Source: Brasenia schreberi
Taxonomy: Eukaryota; Streptophyta; Magnoliopsida; Nymphaeales; Cabombaceae
NCBI GenBank assembly: GCA_036023115.1
Contig: JAYKKT010000076.1
Span: 2,480,001-2,544,000 of the forward strand
Reading direction: 5' to 3'
Length of the DNA stretch: 64,000 nt
In this document: positions 54,746 to 64,000 of the stretch, one piece after another
Position numbering within the stretch: position 1 is the stretch's first letter
Layout: each line of letters opens with the position of its first letter
Program-made: the position numbers and the translations under genes
Notes under the pieces: model-generated
Seen by the model: the letters and a program-made list of their open reading frames with translations, nothing else
Database searches by the model: none
What the model was told of the DNA's origin: nothing

Positions 54746-57700
54746 ATGACGGAAGATCCCTTTTTCTAAAAATACCAAAAACATTTGAAAACTTAAAATC
54801 AAAAAAAATAGAAAAACAAGAAAAACCAAAAACAATGGAAAAACAAAAACTCGAAAAAAGTATGCTTTGTATAGTTCCCAAAGTTCTTGTTTTACAAAAA
54901 CCCAAAAAAATCGAAAATTTGGAAAATACCAAAAAGATTTTGTACATAGCTGCTCCTGGTAGGCCTTTGGCAAAAGAAAAGGATTTCGAAAGAAGTGTCG
55001 TCTGCATAGCCAGACCAAAAATTTCGAAATCACTTGAAAATCCAAGTACAAAACCAGGTTATTTTGAAAACCACGCATCAAGTTCCCTCGGGTCTATATC
55101 CCATGAGAATGATCAAAGCCCAGAAGTGGATCCCCTTGAGGAAGATCCCACTTCTGAGCTCCTAGAGTTTCATAGAATTCTCGATTTTGAAAGACCTTCC
55201 CAAACAGTAGGAGGAGATTTCGTAGAGGTGAACCTAGGGGATGATTCCAATCCCAAAACCATCAAAATAGGCGCATGCTTGCATGAAACTGAAAAGTTAG
55301 CATTCATTGCATTTCTATGAACCTATTTAGATGTGTTTGCATGGACGTATGAAGACATGCCGGGCATAGATCCCAGCATAGTCGAGCATCGTCTTCCCTT
55401 AGATATAGGTGTAAAACCAATAAAGCAGAAGCTTAGGAAAATACACCCGAATGTACACACGCAAGTCAAAGAGGGTTTAGAAGATCTGCTAAAAGCCGGA
55501 TTTATAAAACCCATTGCGTATTCTGATTGGTTGTCAAATATCGTTGTAGTTCGAAAAACCAATGGGAAAATTCGAATATGCATCGATTTCAGAAACCTGA
55601 ATAAAGCCACTCCAAAGGATAATTATCCTTTACCAAACATAGATTTGATAGTCGATAGTACTGCAAATCATGAAATGTTTTCATTTATGGATGGCTATTC
55701 AGGCTATAATCAAATCAAACTAAGTCCACGAGATCAGGGTAAGACCGCCTTCACAACCCCATGGGGCACGTACTGCTATACAGTCATGCCCTTTGGTTTG
55801 AAAAATGCCGGCGCAACATACCAACGAGCCATGAACACGATCTTCCATGATCAAATTCATGAGCTTGTAGAAGTGTATGTAGATGATCTCTTGGCAAAAT
55901 CCAAAACCCGATGCACCCATATCGAATGTTTACAAAAGATTTTCGAAAGGCTTAGGCTTTACAAAGTAAAGCTAAACCCTCAAAAATGTGTGTTCGGGGT
56001 AGAATCAGGGAAGCTTCTAGGCTTTATGGTGAGCCAAAGGGGAATAGAAGTCGACCCCTCTAAGTGTCGAGCCATCATAGACATGGCTCCACCCTCCAAT
56101 CTCACCCAAGTCCGTAGCCTCCAGGGTCGATTACAATCTGTGCGCCGATTCATATCGAATCTGGCAACTAGATGCGAACCCTTCAACAAACTGTTGAGGA
56201 AGGGTACGAAATTCTTATGGGATGACGAATGCCAAAAGTCCTTCGAGAGACTAAAGGCATACTTGGTTAATCCCCCCGTTTTGAATCCTCCAAAACAAGG
56301 AAAACCGCTTTTATTATACATCTCCGTGCATGTAAACGCTTTAGGAGCCCTGTTGGCTCAATACGAGGATGACACCCATAAGGAGTATGCCATCTACTAT
56401 ATTTCGAAAACTCTCTTGGCTTATGAACGAAATTATCAAGCCATAGAGAAGACGTGCTTGGCCCTAGTCTGGGCCTGCCAGAAATTCAGACACTACTTCC
56501 TAGATCATGAGATCTGGATAGTGTCCAAGCTTGATCCAATCAAGCACTTGTTCGAAAAACCCATTTTCACGGGTAGATTGGGCAAATGGCAACTCCTTCT
56601 AATGGAGTATGATCTGAAATACCATCACCAGATCTCCGTTAAGGGGCAAGCCCTAGCAGATTACGTGGCTGACTTCCCCTTGGAGGACGCATATCCCACT
56701 CTTGTCGAAATGCCTGATGAAGGCATATTGCAAAACCATTTTCAAAACCACATTTTGGCCAATTCTTTCGAAAACCAAGAGTGGAAGATGCACTTCGACG
56801 GGGCACGAAACCAACGAGGGGTTGGTGCCGGGATCATCCTAATCTCCCCTGAAAAGGGCGAGATTCCCATAGCAGTCCGCTTAGATTTCGAATGTTCCAA
56901 CAACGTAGCTGAGTATGAAGCACTCATACAAGGCTTAAGGATTTCGAAAACTCTAGGGGCATCATGCATCGAGGTCTTTGGAGATTCGCTCCTTGTCATA
57001 AACCAGGTTTTAAAAATTTGGCAAGTACGTAATGAGAAACTACTTCCATATCACGAGTTGGCCACTCGATTGGTCCAATCCTTCCAGTCGTGTAAGCTCA
57101 CACACGTGGGAAGAGAGGACAATGGCATCGCCGATGCCCTCTCTTCCTTGGGTTCAGCCCTGAAGGTCGATCCCATTTCAGGGACCAGATCTTTGGAAAT
57201 ATGGCATGCGCCCCATCCATCCACACACGACTTGGATATTTGCCAAAACAACCCAGAGTCTATTGAAAAACCCTGGTTCCATGACATAAAACGATTTTTA
57301 GAAAATGGGGGATTCACCGAGGATGCCACATCCAAAGATAGGGCATTCATTCGTAAGATTTCGACCCGATACACCATTCTGGGTGGGGTCTTATACAAAA
57401 AGAGTTTTACCGGCATTCTGCTTAGATGTATCGACCTAGAGGAAGCTAGGATAGTGATGCACGAGTTCCATGATGGAGAATGTGGAGGTCATGTTAATGC
57501 CAACATGATGGCGATGAAAATACTAAGAGGGGGTTATTTTTGGACCACCCTGAAAAAAGATTGTCACGATCATGTTAGGAAGTGTCATCCATGTCAAGTG
57601 CATGGGCACGCCATTCATATCCCTTCATCTGCATTGCATTCCGTGGTCAGCCCCTGGCCATTTACCATGTGGGCGTTTGACATTGTAGGCCCCATATTTC

Positions 57701-58521
57701 CAAAGGCCTCGAATGGGCATCGTTTTATTTTAGCAGCCACGGAGTATTTCTCCAAGTGGGTGGAAGCCATTTCCCTAACGAATGTAATGGGGCAACATGT
57801 GGTGGCTTTCATCCGGAGGAATATCTTGGCTCGATTTGGGGTTCCACGAGACCTTGTGTCTGATAATGGTACCCCATTCAAGAACGAGCGGATGGTTAAG
57901 TTGTGCAACACGTATGGCATAACTCACCACTTCTCCTCGCCCTACTACCCTCAAGGCAACGGCCAAGCCGAAGCCACAAACAAGACTCTCATTGGTATCA
58001 TTGAGAAAACCTTAGAGAAGGGTAGGAGGTGGCATGAGAAGCTAGATGAAGCCTTGTGGGCTTATAGGACTTCCATCCGGACTCCCACGAATGCCACACC
58101 ATTCGAATTGGTCTATGGCACAAACGCCATTCTTCCCATTCATACCCAACTGCATTCATTCCATACATCCATTGCACTCGACCTCCCCCTAGAGACGCTT
58201 CAGCATGCTAGGATGGCCGAGCTAGATTTGCTAGATGAGAGGCGACTCCTTGCCATGGATCATGCTCGTGCATACCGGCAAAGGATAGCCCGACATTATA
58301 GCAAACACATGAGACCTCGCCACTTTGAAGTGGGAGATCTGGTCTTGAAAACCATCCACCATCATGGCCCACACCCCCTAGGCAAGTGGCGCTTCAACTG
58401 GGATGGACCCTATGTTGTACGAGCAACCACTACGAACAATTCGTATTGGTTGATCGATGTAGAAGGTAGGAGTTTAGCAGATCCTATCAATATTCAATAC
58501 TTAAAGAAGTATCATGTGTAG
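54746..58521 (+). pseudogene. pol: E5 pol: RT, RNase H, second RNase H, integrase; one stop and linker indels
   Basis: The ancestral ATG is 54746. Small indels between 54765 and 54805 (net +2) move the linker into the gag-pro frame, where it is open to a TGA at 55318-55320 (CGA in E3). The main ORF, 55333-58521, has 1,062 residues: reverse transcriptase with YVDD at 182-185; RNase H about 300-440; archaeal-type RNase H about 486-605 with D489, a Glu in AEYEAL (about 527), D551 and D601; integrase with an HHCC finger (HEFHDGE ... CHPC), then D783, D844 and E880. The D844-E880 spacing is the D,D35E signature. It ends YLKKYHV at the TAG. The double RNase H is the hallmark of the Tat lineage. This is the best-preserved pol in the window. 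Confidence 0.95.
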
Positions 58522-59678
58522 GATCTGGATTAAATTCCAGTTTTCGAAAATTTGATAGGGATAGCTGCCCTGAGACGTGTGAATAAGGTGCAAAGGCAAC
58601 TCGTGTGACCCTAAGTAAGAGAATTCGCACTTGTGAAAGAGTGGAGTTTTCAAAATCGTGGTTGCATTTCAAAATCCTTCATCTTACCAAGAAGGGCCTA
58701 GTTCAACATAGCAAGATACTTGCAAGTAGTACGTGCTATTTCTAAATAGGCTGATCTGGAATGGATCGAGTGTAGGCTTGGGATAAGTCCTCCCCTCTTC
58801 TCTTCTCCTTCCAAAAGGAAAACAAAGGCCCAAATCAAAAGGGAATTTCCCATTTAAAGTCTCTTTCCAAAAGAAAGAAACCAGACTTCAAAAAGAAAAA
58901 TCGATTCTCTTATGAAAAAGAGGGATTAAAGAAAAAATACTCCCAAAGGGAGACCCTCTATGAAAAAAAGGAAAAAGAGGCCAAAAAGCTCAAAAAGAGC
59001 AGTTTTCCGCCTTCTATGCCTTAAACCACGAGACGCTTCAGAAGGGACCGTGGTATCTCTTTCCCATCCTTGGCTTATCCCAAGCTAAAGCATGGTTCAT
59101 TTCGAGGAATCCTAAAGTAAAAATAGGATTTACTTACTTGAATTTCATCTTGTTTGAGAATTCGACGTTTCGAGTAAGGCGTAGGAATTTGAAATGAAGC
59201 TTGCTTTCTTATAAAACCTCCGCTAGATAAGCGAGTGTTAAGACTCAAACAAGGGCAAGCATGAAGAGCTCGAGATCCTTAGGATCGAGACTCAAGACAG
59301 TTGTCCCTTTTGTAAATAGTTTTGTAAATAAGTTTTGAAAACCGAACATCGAACAACATAGGATTTGCTCACTTGGAGCAAGAGACCTTGTAAGTCTCTA
59401 GAGTTTGACTACATCTGGTCTCTGGGAGGTCGCCACTCTTGGCACCACACCCATGTCATCTGCATTCCACGCATGATACTTGCATGAACATGACCCCATT
59501 TTAGGACCAGATTCCATAGTATAACCCTTTGGCGTGATTTCTCCTCCTACCAGAGTTTGTAAAATTGAGATTTTTGCTAAAATGGGACGATCCCATATTC
59601 TTCGTGGCTAGATCTAGGGAGACATTAAAAGGGGTGTTTGTCATCTTTGCCCTTATCCAAATCTATTTGGACAAGGCC
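58522..59678 (+). other. 3' non-coding region of E5
   Basis: About 1.16 kb without a supported gene. It has the 28-nt hairpin at 59026-59053, CTCCCAAAGGGAGACCCTCT near 58940, and a segment (about 59390-59530) repeated in E2 and E3. Conservation between copies of different age suggests a role in RNA processing or packaging, which is inference only. Confidence 0.8.
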
Positions 59679-59691
59679 AAAGAGGGGCATC
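59679..59691 (+). other. Polypurine tract of E5
   Basis: AAAGAGGGGCATC directly before the 3' LTR. Confidence 0.9.
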
Positions 59692-62600
59692 TGTAAACAC
59701 CCCGAAATCCCACGAATTTCTTAAACGAATCTGGTTTTATACAAGTAGCCCCAAAGGGCCATTTTGAGTTTGGAAACCCAGGAGCCTTCCAAACAACCCT
59801 GTATATATGTTTAAAACTTTATCTTTCAAAAACATATGATATAGCTTTTGAAAACTCTTTTAAGACATGTTTTGAAACCCCGAAGTGGCTTGGCCCGATC
59901 AAGACAGGACCAGGAGAGCCAAGAAGAGCCCGGAACCGGAGCACCTGTCGAGCCCGGCGCAGCAACTCTTGTATCTGATTCACACCCCAGGATCTCGAAC
60001 GTCCAAGACCCTGTTCTTACCAAAATAGCATTTGAAGTCATCTCCGGAAGGCAGAAACAGAGGCGGACGACTATGTTGGCGAAGACCCAACGCAGACGGA
60101 GTACTGATGCTGTCAGGCCCCGCACAAATCATCCGTCTCGAACCCAGCTCGAAGGAGTCAGAGTTCAGTTTGGATTGGATCTGGACCATATATATCCAGA
60201 TTCCAATCCAAACCCATATGTGGACTTGGATTTGGATTTGGATCCAGAGATCCAATCCAATATCCATATCCATGGCCCACATCACCTTCTCATAAATGGA
60301 GGTGGGGCCCACTTGAAATTCACGTGGGATATTGGGCATGAGAGAGAGTGGGGGGTGAAAAATATCAAGAGTGTTGTATTAAGCTTGACTTGTGTGTCAA
60401 GTTTGGGTTTAATCTTGTGGGTTAGCCTAATTGAGTGGGTTTAAGCTTGTAATTAGCTAAAACCTAACCTAGGGCTGCACCAACATGGGGTGATCAAGGT
60501 CTATGGGCCATGCTAAGGGAGCTCCTTCACCTAAACCTAGCCCAAAATGCCTAAACCTAGCCTAAACCCCTAATCCACCCCTAATCTGAACCTAATCACC
60601 TAACCCACTTCCCTAATCCCGGCCTAATCCCAACCTAATCACCTAACCCACTTCCCTAATCCTTCCCTAAACCTAGATTAATTTCCCTAATCCTAGCCTA
60701 AACCTAGCCTAATCACCTAACCTAGCTCACTAAACCTCACCCTAAAACCCAACCACCTAACCTAGCCCAAAACCCCTAAACCACCCTTAGCCCACGATTT
60801 ACCCAAACCCCTAGTTTTAAAATATCTGGCCCAACCCCATCCAGCCCACCTTATCTACATACCACCCTACCTAAACCACCTAACCACTACCCACAGCCCA
60901 GCCCTAACCGACCTACCCATCCCCTATTTAAACCCCCCTCCTTGTGGGCGGGTTCTGAAAAAAGGGGAAACCACTCTACCTCACCCAGCCGGGCCCTCCC
61001 CATCTCCCTTCTCTCATTCAGCCGGGACAACTCCCCACCTTGGCCTGCTCCAGCTACTCCACCAGCCGCCACCTGCTCCGCCACCTTCCCTCTTCCATCC
61101 ACCTCCACCACCCCTCAGCCGGACGCCATCATCTTCCCCCAACCGAACCAGCCGACAGCCACCTACCCGCCACTTTCCCACTCCATCCGCCACTTCTCCC
61201 CATTCGATAAGTACCCTCCACCTTACCTAGCCCCCTTCTCTACCTCCTCTCCACTCTTAGCCACCCATCCTCCCTTCAGCTCAGCCCCTTTGCCGCCACC
61301 ACCTAAACCTAGCCGAACCTAGTATAACCCAAGTTGCTGGCCACTACTTAGCCACCATCTCCCATTCGGCCAACCCCCCTAGGTGTCCTATTTGGCCTTC
61401 CCACTAGCTCACCTTTTAGGTCCAGTTTCCCTAAGTACCCAACTCCCCTAGTGATCTTAAGACCCACTTCTTCAGCCACTTTAAACCCCCTACTTGGAGG
61501 CGCCATCTACCTGCCACCGACCACCTCCGAGGCTCCTATCCCGCGCCCCACTTGCAGCCGGCCAGCACCCTTGATCACCTACCTTCGCGGAGCTCCCACT
61601 TGTAGCCCAAGGCCAAGCCCACGCTCAAGCAAGACCTCTACGGACCAGCTACTCGTAAGTGTCTAAACTCGATCTTTAGTCGTACACTTGCTTGAAATTC
61701 AATTTGATACGGGGTTGTAATAACGGAGCATAGTCTCCCCCCGCTTGTAATAACGTGGCTTGGCACAACCACACACGTGCACTCTCTTAGTCGTGCACAA
61801 TTTTGAACACACACGGGCCTAATCAGTCCCTAATATATAAGTGTACATATATATTTCATTTTCGAAGGGTTTTGTTTAAGTTGGGTGCGTTGTCTTTCAA
61901 TTCAAGCACTCTCACACACATTGAGCTTTCGCTCTTATTTGAAAGACCCAAGTAAGGGCCGACCTATACTATTTGGGTTTCATTTCTTGTCGTGTGAGTA
62001 AGTCTTCCAATTCAAGCACTCTCACACACATTGAGCTTTCGCTCTTATTTGAAAGACCCAAGTAAGGGCCGACCTATACTATTTGGGTTTCATTTCATGT
62101 CGTGTGAGTAAGTCTTTCAATTCAAGCACTTTCACACACATTGAGCCTTCGCTCTTACTCCCAAGACCTTAGTAAAGGCCTTATTGCAGTTATATTTGGG
62201 TTTCATTTATGTTGTGTGGGTAGTCTTTCAATTCAAGCACTCTCACACACATTGAGCCTTCGCTCTTATTCCCAAGACCTTAGTCAAGGCCATACTGCAA
62301 TTTATATTTGGGTTTAAATTCATGTCGTGTGTGTAAGTCTTTCAATTCAAGCACGCACCCACATTGAGCCTTCGCTCTTATTTGCAAGACCCGAGTAAGG
62401 GCTCATATACATAAGATATATACATATTTCCCTTCGGTTATTTCCCTTCGGTTATTTCCCTTCGGTTATTTCCCTTCTGTTATTTCCCTTCAGTATTGTC
62501 TTTACATTTCGGGTTTTCCCTTTGGAGTAGCGTGAGTTTGCATTGCATCTACGCCATACCACGAGGTAGGACGCATATTGCATCGAAGCAAGCCCCGCTC

Positions 62601-63007
62601 GAATTCGCCCATGTAGTGGAGTGTTCATAACACACAAACTAGGCGACCCAAAAAGGGATAAAAGAAAAGACTTAGGCACGTGCAAATTCACGTGATCTAA
62701 AACATGCAATCGCATCTTAAAGACCCGAAATAGATACCTCGAACCGTTTCGTAGACTTTCTCTCCAAAACTCGATTTTTGCAAAAGCGTACAGACTGACC
62801 CTTGCGCATCGGTGCAAGAAGGTCTGCGACGACAAGAGCTTACTTGCTCACAGTCGCCACGTTTAGAAGTCAGTGTTAAATATATCTTCGCTAGCTTAAG
62901 TAAGCTAGCTGGCATGCCCTATTTGTATACATAGGCCTTAGACGCACGATAAGATCCACTCCAAGCCCCAAAAGAGGCGAAGAGACGGGGATTTTCGCGC
63001 GTCTACA
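59692..63007 (+). mobile_element. E5 3' LTR
   Basis: 3,316 bp. It differs from the 5' LTR by about 18 substitutions, a 1-bp indel at the TATA region (60922) and a 7-bp indel (TTTGGCC-like, near 61390). Most substitutions are C/T or G/A. Confidence 0.95.
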
Positions 63008-63537
63008 AGAGTCACCCACAGCTTCAGGGGATCATAAACTCCCCGTGTTTATCAAGCTCCCAGGCCCATGAGGCTAACCTGGGGCAAATTATGGTTGAGC
63101 CACCTCGGCTCGTGTTAAACAACCCTAGGAAGGTTGTATGTGTGAAGGGGCCGCCCAAAGCTGGCCCCCTCCTGATCTTAACCCTTCTAGGACGATCCAA
63201 GTGTTCCCTATTCCCAAAGCCCCTAGACAAGAGGCCATATGAGCACAATATGGACGATAGCATGTTCCAGGACCACGACTTGTATCAAGCTTTTTCAAAA
63301 AATAAAAAGTCGTGGAACATGTTGTTGAACATGGGCTACATGCCCTACAAGAGTCTAGGGGCACAGAACCAGGGTCTCCTAGAGCCCATCCTTCCTAGGG
63401 CCAATCCAAGCCGATATGGGATCGGCTATACTCCCCGAATACCACCGGAGCCACCCCCTGTGACCACCTGGGTCAAGGGTGCCCCGGAACCTGCCTTAGA
63501 AGAAACCTACGATTTAGATCTCCTATTTCGAGTCTAA
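63008..63537 (+). pseudogene. gag-pro: E4 gag-protease, last part (after E5)
   Basis: Resumes with the second AGAGT copy and continues the E4 frame (SHPQLQGIINSPCLSS...) to TAA at 63535-63537. This is the tail that falls inside the candidate intron (48393-48400 plus 63013-63560 make 556 bp without E5). It has no stop before the normal end. Confidence 0.92.
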
Positions 63538-63562
63538 CCCGTAGTGTTTTCCCTTTATAGGT

Positions 63563-64000
63563 ATGACGGAAGATCCCTTTTCTAAAAACACAAAAACATT
63601 TAAAAAGCTTAAAATCAAAAAAATCGAAAAACAAGAAAAACCAAAAACAATGGAAAAACAAAAACTCGAAAATAGAGTACTTTGTATAGTTCCCAAAGTT
63701 CTTGTTTTACAAAAACCCAAAAAAATAAAAAATTTAGAAAATACCAAAAAGATTTTGTATATAGCTGCTCCTGGTAGGACTTTGACAAAAGAAAAGGATT
63801 TCGAAGGAAACGTCGTCTGCATAACCAGACCAAAAGTTTCGAAATCACTTGAAAATCCAAGTACAAAACCAGGTCATTTTGAAAACCACGCATCAAACTC
63901 CCTCGGGTCTATAGCCCACGAGAATGATCAAAGCCCGGAAGTGGATCCCCTCGAGGAAGATCGCACTTCTGAGCTCCCAGAATTTCATAAAATTCTCGAT
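63563..64000 (+). pseudogene. pol: E4 pol N-terminal linker (continues past the window)
   Basis: ATG 63563 (MTEDPFSKN) follows the acceptor TTTCCCTTTATAG. The frame is open to the window end: a Lys-rich linker, then SLENPSTKPG and PEVDPLEEDR, the start of the pre-RT segment. It is +1 to gag-pro, the same relation as in E3, and would be joined in frame by removal of the 556-bp segment. RT and the rest lie to the right, outside the window. I label it a pseudogene because the E4 gag-pro is broken; the pol part seen here is itself intact. Confidence 0.85.

Larger units (their letters stand above)
48401..63007 (+). mobile_element. E5: full-length, young family A Tat-type retrotransposon
   Basis: 14,607 bp: 5' LTR, primer site, gag-pro, pol, 1.17-kb 3' non-coding region, polypurine tract, 3' LTR, perfect AGAGT duplication. 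I count about 18 substitutions and two indels (1 and 7 bp) between the LTRs over about 3.3 kb, roughly 0.5%. It is structurally complete but its genes carry one frameshift in gag, indels after the candidate acceptor and one stop in pol. It would need helper proteins or may already be dead. Confidence 0.96.

Noticed and set aside
54656..55081. Phe-rich minus-strand ORFs over the pol linker (also 28135-28484, 63473-63896)
   Set aside because: Antisense of the A-rich, Lys-coding linker. The apparent membrane segments are an artefact of AAA/TTT codons.
58522..59691. An env-like or additional gene after pol
   Set aside because: No ORF over 62 codons and no signal or membrane pattern. Conserved blocks look like RNA signals.

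Overview
The window is nuclear DNA from a land plant and looks like retrotransposon-filled heterochromatin. I find no host gene, rRNA or tRNA gene, and nothing bacterial or organellar. Almost every base belongs to LTR retrotransposons of the Ty3/gypsy superfamily, Tat lineage. The lineage call rests on the domain order gag, protease, RT, RNase H, a second archaeal-type RNase H, integrase, and on the gag knuckle C-X2-H-X4-H-X4-C. The elements have large LTRs (about 2.9-4.5 kb) starting TGTAAACACC and ending TCTACA, 5-bp target duplications, a primer site beginning TGGCACGC, and a polypurine tract AAAGAGGGGCATC. I call the autonomous family A. Three related LTR types are B, C and D. The species cannot be named from the sequence.

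Layout. E1 (family B, +): end of its 5' LTR 1-1082, gag-like internal region with no pol 1083-4745, 3' LTR 4746-9225. That LTR holds an inverted repeat of about 3.2 kb (5988-9225). E1 sits inside the 3' LTR of E2 (family A, minus strand, 9226-17648). The same LTR also carries two solo LTRs, sL1 (9597-12860) and sL2 (14318-17189). The 3' internal part of E2, on the minus strand, runs from 17649 to 22920 and is split by a third solo LTR, sL3 (18606-21770, target duplication AAATA). At 22920/22924 E2 is fused to the truncated 5' LTR of E3 (family A, +, 22924-36622), a decayed gag-pro-pol copy. Three LTR remnants follow: family A minus 36623-39852, family C plus 39853-43078 and family D plus 43079-44711. 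E4 (family A, +) starts at 44712. It is split at 48400/63008 by E5 (48401-63007), a 14.6-kb young copy flanked by AGAGT whose LTRs differ by about 0.5%. E4 resumes at 63008 and runs off the window.

How the parts work together. In family A, Gag-Pro is one long ORF. Pol starts about 28 nt after its stop codon, in the +1 frame in E3 and E4. All three copies share a 556-bp segment with a good splice donor just after the protease domain, a CTAAC branch-site candidate that overlaps the gag-pro stop codon, and a pyrimidine-tract acceptor just before the pol ATG. Removing it would join protease to pol in frame in E3 and E4. This resembles the regulated intron of Ogre elements, but these elements lack Ogre's extra ORF upstream of gag. 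All LTR families share a TATA box, strong splice donors downstream of it, a conserved R/U5 block with a hairpin followed by a second copy of the first ten bases of the primer site, and arrays of about 110 bp. The pol-less E1 and the LTR-only remnants may therefore use family A machinery in trans.

Every coding copy is broken, including E5. All nonsense codons I could compare with a sibling copy arose by C-to-T or G-to-A change.
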